Numbered from the stretch's first letter, positions 54,040 through 62,515 are shown. The stretch is 64,000 nucleotides of DNA from Lysobacterales bacterium (GCA_022841325.1 JALHRS010000018.1:1-64000), one strand, 5' to 3'. Notes: generated by a model not told the origin, from the letters alone. Numbers and translations: made by a program.

Positions 54040-54768
54040 TCAGGGCGTCAGTTCGCGGGCAGAGCCCGCTTCCACAGGAAGCGGGGTGCTCGGTCGTCGA
54101 GCCGCTTTCTGCCCGCCGTAGCGCCGATCCAGATAGACCGCGGCTACGCCAGCTACCAGCAAGGGCGCAAACCACGGCAGCAACATCAGCGAGGGAATGC
54201 CGAAGCTGGCCAGAAATCCGTTCATGCCGATGCCGAGAAAGGCGATATGGGTCGCCACGCCGTTGCCGAGCATGGCGCCATAGTGCTCTCGCAACCACCA
54301 TTTGCCATCACCGGCCGGCTTGCGGGCTGATCGCAGCATGCCGAAGCCCACCAGTACGCCGACCCACGAAAACCCGCTCAACAGGCCGCTGCCCAGCCGC
54401 AGGCCGATGGCAAACACGACCAGACCCGAGATCAGATTCAGCCAGCCGACTTGCCGGTAACGGCCATTGAAGAAGCTTGCGCGATCGCGTTTGAGCTGAA
54501 TCGCGCGCCACGACAACCACATGGAAGAGGCGGTGATGACCACCAGATAGGCCAGGAAGGTGCCGATGCCGAAGCGCCCCCGGGCCATGAACACCAGGGC
54601 CATCGGCAGGGCGGTGGCGACAATGCCGATCATGGCCAGCAGGTAGTACTTGCCGACGCGTTTGTGCAGCGGGCTGCCCTTGCGGGCGATGGCGGCGATC
54701 CAGAAGGTCAGCAGGGCGATGCTGCCGGCAGCGATGTGCGCAATCACCAGATATCGGTACATCTCCAT
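54040..54768 (-). CDS. DUF2306-family integral membrane protein
   Basis: 242 residues from MEMYRYLVIAH with about seven hydrophobic helices. HIAAGSIALLTFW and the KRVGKYYLLAMI segment recall DUF2306 proteins, membrane proteins of unknown function. AGGAG lies eight bases before the ATG; upstream in-frame starts (to 54852) are less likely. The C-terminal tail is basic and Pro-rich. Divergent from the sensor kinase gene 160 bases away, so the two-component pair might control it (inference). Confidence 0.7.
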   Translation of the reverse strand: MEMYRYLVIAHIAAGSIALLTFWIAAIARKGSPLHKRVGKYYLLAMIGIVATALPMALVFMARGRFGIGTFLAYLVVITASSMWLSWRAIQLKRDRASFFNGRYRQVGWLNLISGLVVFAIGLRLGSGLLSGFSWVGVLVGFGMLRSARKPAGDGKWWLREHYGAMLGNGVATHIAFLGIGMNGFLASFGIPSLMLLPWFAPLLVAGVAAVYLDRRYGGQKAARRPSTPLPVEAGSARELTP

Positions 54769-54927
54769 GTTGGTTGGCTCCTGCTCAGCGCGGTTGGGTG
54801 ACGAGTCCAGCATCCGCGTCGGCGGCAAGCACCGGCAGGTGCCCGCCGTCACCTGTCAGGGGTGAGGAAAGTCACCACTTGCTGCAGCGAGCGTCGGCAC
54901 CGGGGCGCGCCGGGCTAGACTGGCAGC

Positions 54928-56085
54928 ATGCGTACCGAAGATCCGATCCAGTCCGATTCGCCCTGGCATGGCTCCTGGCTGTCGCCGCTGAATCTGGCTG
55001 CCTACATCACCTGGCTGGCGGTGATGCTGCAATCCATCCGCTGGAACCGCCTGACCGACGGCGATCCGGGGCAATGGGCGGGCCTGGGCGCCTTGACCGG
55101 CGTGCTGGTCGTTTATGTGCTCGGCAGCCTGCTGGCCCAGGCACGACAGCAACGCCGTGAGCGGATTCTGGTGCTGATGCAGGCGGCCCTCGTGCTGCTG
55201 GCCAGCTGGTACCTGCGCAATGGTGGTCCAGCGATCCTGTTGATCATCGTTGCCGGACAGGTGGTCGCGCTGTGGCCGCGCGCGCAGGCCATCCTGATCA
55301 TGTTGCTGTGCAATCTGCTGCTGCTGGCGATCTGGATCCAGGGCATCTCCTGGACGAGCGCCCTGCTGTCGCTGCTGCCGATGATGGGTTTTCAGACCTT
55401 TGCGGCGCTTACCGTGCACTACGCCATGAATGCCGAAACAGCACGCGAGCAGCTGGCGCAGACCCACGCCCAGCTGCTGGTGACCCAGCAGTTGCTGGAG
55501 GACAGCGCCCGCAGCGGCGAACGCCTGCGACTGTCGCGCGAACTGCACGATGTCGCCGGCCACAAGCTCACCGCCTTGAAACTCAATCTGCGACTGCTGC
55601 AGCGCGATCCGGCGCTCGCCGACCGGGAAGAGGTCAAGGTCTCGGCGACCCTGGCCGATGAGTTGCTGGCCGATATCCGCGCCGTCGTCAGCGAGCTGCG
55701 CAAGCACGACGGCATCGATCTGCCCGCGGCGATCACCACCCTGACCCAGCAGATTCCCGGCACCCGCTTTCAACTGGACATCGATCCAGCGCTGCGCGTG
55801 GCCGATCTCGACAGCGCCGAAATCCTGCTGCGCTGCGCCCAGGAAGGCATCACCAATGCGCTGCGGCATGGCCGTGCCAATGAAATCCAGGTGCGTTGCC
55901 GGCGCGTCGGGGAGCGCATCGAACTGGCGGTACGCAATGACGGCGCCACGCTCAAGACCATCCACTTCGGCAACGGTCTGCGCGGCATGCGCGAGCGTCT
56001 GGCCGGGGCCGGCGGCGAACTCTCGCTGACCGCGCTCAGCGGCGGTGGTGCATTGCTGACCGCGGCGCTGCCTGCCCATGGCTGA
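54928..56085 (+). CDS. DesK/NarX-like sensor histidine kinase
   Basis: 385 residues. Five to six transmembrane helices occupy residues 20-165 with hardly any periplasmic loop, so it may sense the membrane itself. A HisKA_3 dimerisation domain follows with the phospho-acceptor in LSRELHDVAGHKL (His about 207), then an HATPase domain with EGITNALRHG (N box) and GNGLRGMRERL (G box). This is the DesK/LiaS subfamily that partners LuxR-type regulators. The regulator gene overlaps by eight bases. Confidence 0.9.
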   Translation: MRTEDPIQSDSPWHGSWLSPLNLAAYITWLAVMLQSIRWNRLTDGDPGQWAGLGALTGVLVVYVLGSLLAQARQQRRERILVLMQAALVLLASWYLRNGGPAILLIIVAGQVVALWPRAQAILIMLLCNLLLLAIWIQGISWTSALLSLLPMMGFQTFAALTVHYAMNAETAREQLAQTHAQLLVTQQLLEDSARSGERLRLSRELHDVAGHKLTALKLNLRLLQRDPALADREEVKVSATLADELLADIRAVVSELRKHDGIDLPAAITTLTQQIPGTRFQLDIDPALRVADLDSAEILLRCAQEGITNALRHGRANEIQVRCRRVGERIELAVRNDGATLKTIHFGNGLRGMRERLAGAGGELSLTALSGGGALLTAALPAHG

Positions 56086-56731
56086 GTCGCTGCCGGCGAG
56101 CAACATCCGCATCGCCCTGGTCGACGATCAGGCCCTGGTGCTGAAAGGGCTGTCGGCGCTGCTGAATGGCCTGGCCGGCATCGAGATCGCACTCGAAGCC
56201 AGCGATGGCGAGCAGCTGCTGAGCGCGCTGCCGCAGCGGCCGGTGGACGTCATCGTCAGCGATATCCGCATGCCCGGCGTCGGTGGCATCGAGTTGATCG
56301 ACCGCTTGCGCGAGGCCGGAAACGCCACGCCGGTGATCCTGCTGACGACCTTCGACGACAGCGAGTTGATGCTGGCCGCCGTGGAAGCCGGGGCTCAGGG
56401 TTTCCTGCTGAAGGATGCTTCGCCCGAGGATCTGGCCGAAGCCATCGTCAAGGTCGCCAGCGGCGACACCCTGCTGCAGCCGGTGAGCCTCGGCCCGGTG
56501 CGGGCGCTGCGTCGTCCCGAAGCGCACATCGGCCCCAGGCTGCATCTGACCGAGCGTGAGGCCAGCATTCTCAGGCTGGTGGCCGGCGGCTATTCCAACA
56601 AGGAAATCGGCCGCTCGCTGCATCTGTCCGAGGGCACCGTCAAGAACTACGTGTCCGACATTCTGGTGAAACTGGACTGCCGCGACCGCACCCACGCCGT
56701 GCTCAAGGCCATCACCCAGAGGCTGTTGTAG
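56078..56731 (+). CDS. LuxR/NarL-family response regulator (DesR-like)
   Basis: 217 residues. The receiver domain has an acidic pocket (LVDDQ) and phospho-acceptor Asp about 62 in IVSDIRMPG. The C-terminal LuxR helix-turn-helix reads LTEREASILRLVAGGYSNKEIGRSLHLSEGTVKNYVSDILVKL. It overlaps the kinase gene by eight bases, a standard operon. The stop TAG is bases 2-4 of a GTAGGGTGGAAGCGCCGCAG palindrome. Targets unknown; the divergent DUF2306 gene is a candidate. Confidence 0.92.
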   Translation: MAESLPASNIRIALVDDQALVLKGLSALLNGLAGIEIALEASDGEQLLSALPQRPVDVIVSDIRMPGVGGIELIDRLREAGNATPVILLTTFDDSELMLAAVEAGAQGFLLKDASPEDLAEAIVKVASGDTLLQPVSLGPVRALRRPEAHIGPRLHLTEREASILRLVAGGYSNKEIGRSLHLSEGTVKNYVSDILVKLDCRDRTHAVLKAITQRLL

Positions 56732-56758
56732 GGTGGAAGCGCCGCAGGCGATTCCACC
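56728..56758. repeat. GTAG palindrome supplying the stop codon
   Basis: GTAG then GGTGGAAGCGCCGCAGGCGATTCCACC: arms GGTGGAA/TTCCACC and CGCC/GGCG. The TAG is the stop of the response-regulator gene; the stem may also act as a terminator. Confidence 0.7.
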
Positions 56759-57162
56759 ATTCCTCCCCGCAGCCTGCCTGACACACCTTTGCCTACCATC
56801 GCGAAAACCGCTCAGTGGGGCCAATCCGGGCCAGAAGCAGGACGCAGAGATCGCAAAGGAAAGGCACAGAGAACGCAGAGTGGCGCCAAAGCAGGTCCAG
56901 CGCGGTTTTGAGGAGGGAGGCGCGCCTGCGCGGCCGCTCTGGATGGCACGGCAAAGCGGCGCCGCAGCGCGGCGCCCTCCACGGCAGCCTCGGCCTACGT
57001 CCGTCTGGCAATCCAGGGTCCTGCGACGACGGTCTGGATTGCTTCGTCGCTGCGCTCCTCGCAATGACGCTTCAACAACTTACGACATGGTTTCACGGAG
57101 AGGAGCCAACGCAGGCCGAGGAGCCGCTGCGCGGCGCCCTCGGCCTGCGTCCGTCTAGCGAA
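56759..57162. repeat. Repeat-rich gap between the response regulator and deoC
   Basis: It holds the GGCCAGAAGCAGGACGCAGA unit with the CAGAGAACGCAGAG repeat (56829-56885), GAGGGAGGCGCGCCTGCGCG / GGCGCCGCAGCGCGGCGCCC palindromes (56911-56985), and CTGGATTGCTTCGTCGCTGC...TCGCAATGACG (57035-57069). No gene. Confidence 0.7.
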
Positions 57163-57915
57163 TCAACCCTCGTCGGCCGGCTCCAGCGCCAGCGCTGGCA
57201 GCAATTCGTCCAGTAGCGCGCTGGCGCCAATGCGGAACCGTGCCGGGACCACGCGCTCGCGGCCGTAGATCTCGGCAGCAATGGCCAGATAGCGGCTGGC
57301 ATCGGCCAGGGTGCGCACGCCACCGGAGATCTTCAAACCGACCGAACGCGGCGCCGCGCGGATGGCTTCGCCCAGACAGCGTGCGGCCACCAGACTGGCG
57401 GCAGCGCCGGCCTTGCCGGTCGAAGTCTTCAGAAAATCGGCGCCGCCAGCGATGGCGCAATCGGCGGCTGCGCGCAGCTGTTCGGGGTCTTCAAAAGCCG
57501 AGCTTTCCAGAATCACCTTGAGCTCGGCCTTGCTGCAGCGCGCTTTCACGCGCGCCACGAGCGCCTGCGCCGCCGCGCGCTCGCCGGCCTGAAAGGCCCG
57601 CCACGGAAACACCAGATCGATCTCGTCGGCACCTGCCGCCAGCGCCCGCCGGGTTTCGTTGTCGGCGCGATCGGCATCGGCCGAGCCGTCCGGGAAATTG
57701 ACCACCGTCGCCACCCGCACCTGCGGGATGCCTTCGCGCATCAGGCTCATGCGCGTGGCCAGGATCAGTTCGGGATAGACACAGATCGCCGCCGGCGTGC
57801 CATAGGGCGTGTGCGCACGCTTGGCCAGCGCAGCTGCGGTGGCTGGGGTGTCGTCTTCGCCGAGCGAAGTCAGGTCCAGACAGGCCAGCGCAATTCGGGC
57901 ATCGGTCAAGCTCAT
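57163..57915 (-). CDS. deoC: Deoxyribose-phosphate aldolase
   Basis: The 250-residue class I aldolase interconverts 2-deoxyribose 5-phosphate with glyceraldehyde 3-phosphate and acetaldehyde. ALAAGADEIDLVFPW and the Schiff-base lysine in DFLKTSTGKAG are visible, with GLKISGGVRT near the C-terminus. GAGG precedes ATG 57915. It is separate from deoA/deoB, which are not in the window. The HiPIP gene lies 165 bases upstream on the same strand behind a hairpin, so deoC probably has its own transcription. Confidence 0.93.
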   Translation of the reverse strand: MSLTDARIALACLDLTSLGEDDTPATAAALAKRAHTPYGTPAAICVYPELILATRMSLMREGIPQVRVATVVNFPDGSADADRADNETRRALAAGADEIDLVFPWRAFQAGERAAAQALVARVKARCSKAELKVILESSAFEDPEQLRAAADCAIAGGADFLKTSTGKAGAAASLVAARCLGEAIRAAPRSVGLKISGGVRTLADASRYLAIAAEIYGRERVVPARFRIGASALLDELLPALALEPADEG

Positions 57916-58043
57916 GGGCGCCTCGGATCGGGTACATGCACCCAAGCATAGGCGCTTGTCGGCCTGAGCTTCGTGCGTTCGCCGGGTTGTGCCGCGCAGA
58001 GGGCGGGATCAAACCGCCGCAATGGCATCGCCTCGGGGATGCC

Positions 58044-58068
58044 GCTGCGGCTCCTGGCGAGCCGCAGC
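58044..58068 (-). terminator. Hairpin downstream of HiPIP gene
   Basis: GCTGCGGCTC-CTGGC-GAGCCGCAGC, a perfect ten-base stem with five-base loop, 12 bases beyond the HiPIP stop on the minus strand. Likely ends the redox-gene transcript before deoC; no T-run. Confidence 0.55.
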
Positions 58069-58079
58069 CGGGGTCGGCC

Positions 58080-58397
58080 TCAGGGCTTCTTCAGCGCCCA
58101 GCCCGAGCACCAGCCCTTCGGGTGGACGGAGAAACCGGGGAAGATCGCGCAAGCACCCGTATCGGCAGTGAAGAACTGGCAATTGGCGCAATCGCTGCCG
58201 GCCTTGAACATCGGGTTCTTCACCGTGCTTGCGTCTTCGACATAGTTCAGAGCCTTGGCCTGGGCATTGCTGAGCGGCAGTGGCGGCAGGGCGGCCTGGG
58301 CCGGTCGCGTGACCATGGTGGCGAGCAGCGGCAGGGCACTGGCGGCAGCAGCAGTCTGCATCAGAAAGCGGCGGCGGGTGGCATCGTGTTCACTCAT
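58080..58397 (-). CDS. High-potential iron-sulfur protein (HiPIP)
   Basis: 105 residues. A twin-arginine signal (RRRFLMQTAAAASALPLLATM) sends the folded protein to the periplasm. The mature part has the four cysteines of HiPIP (CANC, then a Cys in TGACAIFPG and one in GWCSGW) that hold a [4Fe-4S] cluster cycling 2+/3+. HiPIPs shuttle electrons from the bc1 complex to oxidases or reaction centres. Its position as the last gene after a cytochrome b/oxidase-like cluster makes it the probable soluble carrier for that complex. AGGAG lies eight bases before the ATG. Confidence 0.93.
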   Translation of the reverse strand: MSEHDATRRRFLMQTAAAASALPLLATMVTRPAQAALPPLPLSNAQAKALNYVEDASTVKNPMFKAGSDCANCQFFTADTGACAIFPGFSVHPKGWCSGWALKKP

Positions 58398-58473
58398 GGC
58401 TGGAGCTCCTGGTAGTTGGCATCAGACTAGGCGTCGTCCGGCCCCGAGGAGAATGACCCGGGTCAAGCGCAAC

Positions 58474-60426
58474 TCATCTGGCCGCCGCGTGGAAAGCGTC
58501 GGTAAAGCACGCCTCGGCGCTGAGTCCGTGGGTCAGAAAGTCGGGAACCGCGTGTTCCACCATCTGCACCGAGCCGCAGACGTACACGTCTACACCCCTG
58601 AGGTCAGGGAAATCGGTCAGCACGGCTTCATGCACCAGCCCGGTGCGGCCGCGCCATTCGAGCGCCGATTCGGGCTCCGACAGCACGGCCACCACGCTGA
58701 AGTTGGAATGCTGCTGTTGCCACGTCTCGGCCAGCTCCAGCAAATAGCAGTCGCTCGGCTCCCTGACGCCCCAATACAGCACCATGCGCCGAGCGATGCC
58801 GCGATGAAAAGCGTCTTCGAGGATGCTCTTGATCGGCGCGAATCCGGTGGCACCGGCGATCAACAGCAGGGGACGGCTGGCGCTGGCCGCAATCGCGGGC
58901 GTCTCGCCTTGATCGTCCCCGGGTGAGCGCAGGCGCGGATGAGTGAAGACCGTACCGCAGGGCCCCTCGAAACGCACTTCATCGCCGACCTGCATCCCTT
59001 CGAACACGTGGGTGGTGTAGCGGCCGCCCGGAATCCGGCGGACATGCAGCTCGATCAGGACATTGTCATGGGGCGCGTTGGCAAAGGAAAAGGCCCTGCG
59101 GGCACCGTCTTCGAGGATGATGTTGAGGTACTGGCCAGCGCCGAACTCCAGGCTCTGCCCGGTGGGCAGGGCCAGCCACACGCGCATCACCGCCGGGCCC
59201 AGTTTCTCCATGCGCTGCACCCGCGCGGTGTACTCAGGCATGGCGCTGCTACCGTCGGAATCCAGGCTCGGCACAGGCACCTCGATCTCCACGTCTTCCA
59301 GCGGCATGGCGCAGCACATCAGGGCCTGGCCCTCGGCGCGTTGCTCGGCGCTCAGCACCGCCGGCTGGAACGGGCCCTGGTCGACCCGACCGTTGAGCAC
59401 GGTACACAGGCACAGACCGCAGCCGCCGTTGCGGCATTCGTAGGGCAGGCTCAGCCCGGCGCGCAGGCCCGCTTCCAGCACCGTCTCCCCGGGCCGCAGC
59501 ATGACCTCGCAAGCGCCCGGATGCATCTGCATGCGCAGTTGCCCCACCGCAGAGGGTCGACGCGCCGCCAGCCACGGCAGGGCAGCCAGCAGCCCGGTGA
59601 GGGCCGTCACCAGCGCCCATACCGCGGATGCCGGCCAGGCATCGAGCAGCGGATAGATCGGCAGAATCAGCCAGTCCAGTGCCACCGACTGTACCTCGCT
59701 GGCCAGATCCGCGGCGCCGCCCTGGCTGAGCACCGGCTGCAGCAGGGCCAGCACCAGCAACATCGCCGACACGCCGAGCGCGATGGGCCGCGGCGGCTGC
59801 GTCTGCGCCTTGGGTACGCGCTGCACATGCACCCACATCAACAGCAGCACCAGCAGGGGCACGCCGATGTGGATGAAGGACAGCAGCGAGAACAATCGGT
59901 CGTTGACGCTTTCCGGGTACATGAAGTTGCGGATCAGGGCGCCGCCAAAAGTCGGCAGCCAGTCCAACCATTCAAAGCTGGCCACGGTGACGTATTGAGC
60001 CAGTCGATCCCACGGCAGCATGTAGCCGTTGATGCCCGAGACATAGACCAGCCAGATCAGGGCAATGCCGGTGAGCCAGGAGAAACTGCGGAAACCGCGC
60101 AGCCGGTCGAAAGCGAAATAGCGCAGCGCGTGCAGCAGCATCAGCAGCACCATGGCATCGGAGGCATGGCGATGCATGCTGCGCAGCAGGCCGCCGGCGT
60201 ACCACTGGCGGTGCGTCAGCGCTTCCACCGACTGGTAGGCGCCAACCACGCTGGTATCGAAGAACGCATACAGGTAAAGGCCGCTACCGGCGACGATCCA
60301 GAACAGGAAGAAGCAGATCGAACCCAGGTGATAGAAGGGATTCAGGCGATCGCCGAAGGCACGATTGAACAGCGCTTCGGCCTGCATGAATCCGCCGCGC
60401 AGCAGCGACTGCAGCAGCGCGATCAT
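58474..60426 (-). CDS. Cytochrome b / [2Fe-2S] ferredoxin / FNR-type reductase fusion
   Basis: 650 residues. Residues 1-215 are a cytochrome b N-terminal domain: helix pairs with His85 and His99, and His186 and His200, each separated by 13 residues as in bc1/b6 cytochromes, so two b hemes. A hydrophobic linker (215-290) leads to a plant-type [2Fe-2S] ferredoxin (about 300-385; Cys331, 336, 339 and 371). An FAD/NAD(P)H reductase follows (about 398-640) with RAFSFANAP (FAD), GATGFAPIKS (NAD) and CGSVQM. It would pass electrons between NAD(P)H and quinone. The ATG overlaps the oxidase-like gene in ATGA; HiPIP follows 76 bases on. I know of no characterised protein with this domain order. Confidence 0.85.
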   Translation of the reverse strand: MIALLQSLLRGGFMQAEALFNRAFGDRLNPFYHLGSICFFLFWIVAGSGLYLYAFFDTSVVGAYQSVEALTHRQWYAGGLLRSMHRHASDAMVLLMLLHALRYFAFDRLRGFRSFSWLTGIALIWLVYVSGINGYMLPWDRLAQYVTVASFEWLDWLPTFGGALIRNFMYPESVNDRLFSLLSFIHIGVPLLVLLLMWVHVQRVPKAQTQPPRPIALGVSAMLLVLALLQPVLSQGGAADLASEVQSVALDWLILPIYPLLDAWPASAVWALVTALTGLLAALPWLAARRPSAVGQLRMQMHPGACEVMLRPGETVLEAGLRAGLSLPYECRNGGCGLCLCTVLNGRVDQGPFQPAVLSAEQRAEGQALMCCAMPLEDVEIEVPVPSLDSDGSSAMPEYTARVQRMEKLGPAVMRVWLALPTGQSLEFGAGQYLNIILEDGARRAFSFANAPHDNVLIELHVRRIPGGRYTTHVFEGMQVGDEVRFEGPCGTVFTHPRLRSPGDDQGETPAIAASASRPLLLIAGATGFAPIKSILEDAFHRGIARRMVLYWGVREPSDCYLLELAETWQQQHSNFSVVAVLSEPESALEWRGRTGLVHEAVLTDFPDLRGVDVYVCGSVQMVEHAVPDFLTHGLSAEACFTDAFHAAAR

Positions 60427-62012
60427 GCGGCCTCGGCGCCTGCAGGCTGCGGCTGCCGCATTGCACGCCACACCACCAGCACAAAGAGCAGACCGCCGAT
60501 GATGGCAATCAGGCCGCCCAGGCCCATCAGGCCCATGCCGGCGATCTCGGCCTTGGTGCGCAGCACCTGTTCGGCGCCGGCGACCTTGCGCTGCACGCCA
60601 TAGCCACCGGACCAGACCAGACCGACGATATGCATCAACTGACCGGCGCCGTAGAGCAGCGGTTGCCAGCGCGCCAGTCGCCCAGCCGGCGCCCGGTAAC
60701 CCAGCCGCGGCAGCAGCAGGTAGACCAGACCCATCAAGGCCAGGGTCACACCAACGATGCAGCCATGGTAATGGGCCGGGATCTTGACGTTGCTACCGCT
60801 GATGAACACGCCGATCAGGCCGCCTGCGGCAAACAGGGCCATCGAGGCCATCAGCGCCGCGTGCAATGGCCGCTGCACGGCGTCCATGACACCCTCCCGG
60901 CGGGCCAGACCGACCAGCACCGCCAGCCCGATCGGCACGATGGAGACACCACCGCCCAGACGCATGACCCAGGTGTGCAGATTGCGATGCTCCACCGAAG
61001 CCACATCGTGCGCCAGATAGGCATAGGGCGTCACGAAGACGCTCACCAGCGCCAGGGCCAGCAACAGCAGGGCCACCCGCGGGCTCAGGGGGATGCGTGC
61101 ACCGACGGCGCTGGCCAGCCACAGCCAGCCCACCAGCATCAACAGCGTCCACGAGAACTGCAGCGCATGGCCGCCGCCCCAGAACAGGATCTCGTAATAG
61201 GCCTTGCCATCCAGGCCAGCGGGCGTCAGCCACAGCGAGGCAGCGAAAGCCAGCACCGCCACGGCGGTTGAAATGGCGGCGGCGTTGAGGCCAAAGCGCA
61301 GCACGCCGCTGCCGTCGAAGTCCAGACCGAGCTGCGGCGCGGCCGCCAGACTGCGCAGCACCAGCAGACCTGCACCCAGCGCAAACACCGCCAGTCCAGA
61401 CAGAAACACCGGCCCGTCCAGTACCGGAATGTAGTTGGCCATGATCGGTGCGCCGGTATCGACAAAGGGTGCCAGCGCCATCAGCAGGCTACCGGCGGCC
61501 GCCAGCGCCAACGCGCTCCAGGCCCAGCGCAGGCCCAGCGGTCGACTGATCAGGCTCCACAACATGCCACCCAGCGCCACGAACCAGACCAGTACCGAGA
61601 GATCGACATGGACCACCAGCGCGACGCGGAAGAAGTCAGCCACCGGGAACCAGCGATTCACACCGGGTGTGCGCGACACCACCAGCAGCAGCGAGTAGAT
61701 GCCGGAGCCGATCAGCGCCGCCATCCCCAGCCACAACCAGGCACGCGCCAGCGCCTGGCGGGCGTCGCTGGCGATGCTCAACCGGTAGGGGCCGGGCTCG
61801 CAGGTGTGGACTGCAGACGAGGGCGCCAGGGCGCGAGGGCGCGAGGGCAAGTGAATGGCAGGCTGCCGGACCAGATTGGCGGCCAAGGTCTCAGCGTCGG
61901 CTCGGCCACCGCCAAGATCGCCACGATGACCCACCAGAAGCCCCGCCTGCGCAAGGCTGCTGTTCACCTGCCCTCGCGCCCTCGCGCCTTCGTGCTTTCG
62001 TACTGTGCTCAT
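60423..62012 (-). CDS. Heme-copper-oxidase subunit I homologue, noncanonical
   Basis: 529 residues as read, with about 12 transmembrane helices. Heme ligands of the superfamily are recognisable: His in VVHVDLSVLVWF (helix II) and H-x-H in IPAHYHGCIVGV (helix X). Of the Cu_B ligands only the helix VI His is clear (FWGGGHALQF); where the helix VII His-His pair should be, the sequence is VTPYAYLAHD. The ATG overlaps the upstream gene in ATGA, but residues 1-70 come from repeat-like DNA and the first real helix begins near residue 85, so a TTG near 61781 or a similar site may be the ancestral start. Whether it reduces oxygen or NO, or only transfers electrons, is open. Confidence 0.75.
   Translation of the reverse strand: MSTVRKHEGARARGQVNSSLAQAGLLVGHRGDLGGGRADAETLAANLVRQPAIHLPSRPRALAPSSAVHTCEPGPYRLSIASDARQALARAWLWLGMAALIGSGIYSLLLVVSRTPGVNRWFPVADFFRVALVVHVDLSVLVWFVALGGMLWSLISRPLGLRWAWSALALAAAGSLLMALAPFVDTGAPIMANYIPVLDGPVFLSGLAVFALGAGLLVLRSLAAAPQLGLDFDGSGVLRFGLNAAAISTAVAVLAFAASLWLTPAGLDGKAYYEILFWGGGHALQFSWTLLMLVGWLWLASAVGARIPLSPRVALLLLALALVSVFVTPYAYLAHDVASVEHRNLHTWVMRLGGGVSIVPIGLAVLVGLARREGVMDAVQRPLHAALMASMALFAAGGLIGVFISGSNVKIPAHYHGCIVGVTLALMGLVYLLLPRLGYRAPAGRLARWQPLLYGAGQLMHIVGLVWSGGYGVQRKVAGAEQVLRTKAEIAGMGLMGLGGLIAIIGGLLFVLVVWRAMRQPQPAGAEAA
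61805..62003. repeat. Inverted-repeat element within the oxidase-like gene
   Basis: CGCGAGGGCGCGAGGGCAAG at about 61835-61855 and its reverse-complement relative CTGCCCTCGCGCCCTCGCGC at 61968-61988 bound about 110 bases. The element encodes the odd N-terminal 70 residues of the oxidase-like protein. Confidence 0.5.
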
Positions 62013-62515
62013 CTCAGCGTGATCCGTTTGTCGGCGGAGTCGAAATCGATGACCAGGATCTCGGCCGGCACCAGTTCGATCTCGCGCTCCAGGGTGTAGT
62101 CAAACCCGTCCGTTCGGGCGTTGTCCTTCAGGCGTACCGCGATCCGATGGACCCCGGCGTCGACCTCGATGCGCCGGTAGATGGCGGCCGGGCCATCGCT
62201 GGACAGCCCCGATGCGGAGGCGATCTGGCGGTGCGCCAGTACCCCGTCCACATCCACCTCCACGGTCAGTGGCGAGCGCTCGCGCGGACAGCGACTCGGC
62301 GCGCGCATGTTCGGTGGCAGCCTGGCCAGTTCCTCGGGGGTCTGTTGCACGCATTCGCCCAGCAGCTGGGCCTGGTGAACCAGACTCAGCTTGATCACCG
62401 CCTGATCTGGCGCCAGGTGCTGGTACACCGGCCATCTTGAGAACACCCCGATGACGCCGGCCAGCGCGGCATACAGCAGGATCTGTCCGATCCAGAGCTT
62501 GAGTTTCTCGGTCAT
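62009..62515 (-). CDS. Small single-span membrane protein of the redox cluster
   Basis: 168 residues from MTEKLKLWIGQ. One transmembrane helix (ILLYAALAGVIGVFSRWP) is followed by a beta-rich periplasmic domain (LTVEVDVDGVLAHRQ, EVDAGVHRIAVRLKDNAR) with Cys near residues 54 and 76. It resembles no family I can name. The TGA overlaps the ATG of the oxidase-like gene (ATGA). It may be an assembly or accessory subunit. A longer GTG start at 62533 is possible; neither start has a strong ribosome site. The 151 bases upstream, to 62666, show no clear regulatory motif. Confidence 0.7.
   Translation of the reverse strand: MTEKLKLWIGQILLYAALAGVIGVFSRWPVYQHLAPDQAVIKLSLVHQAQLLGECVQQTPEELARLPPNMRAPSRCPRERSPLTVEVDVDGVLAHRQIASASGLSSDGPAAIYRRIEVDAGVHRIAVRLKDNARTDGFDYTLEREIELVPAEILVIDFDSADKRITLR

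Noticed and set aside
58939-60603. 554-residue plus-strand ORF
   Set aside because: Antisense of the cytochrome b fusion gene; no domain.
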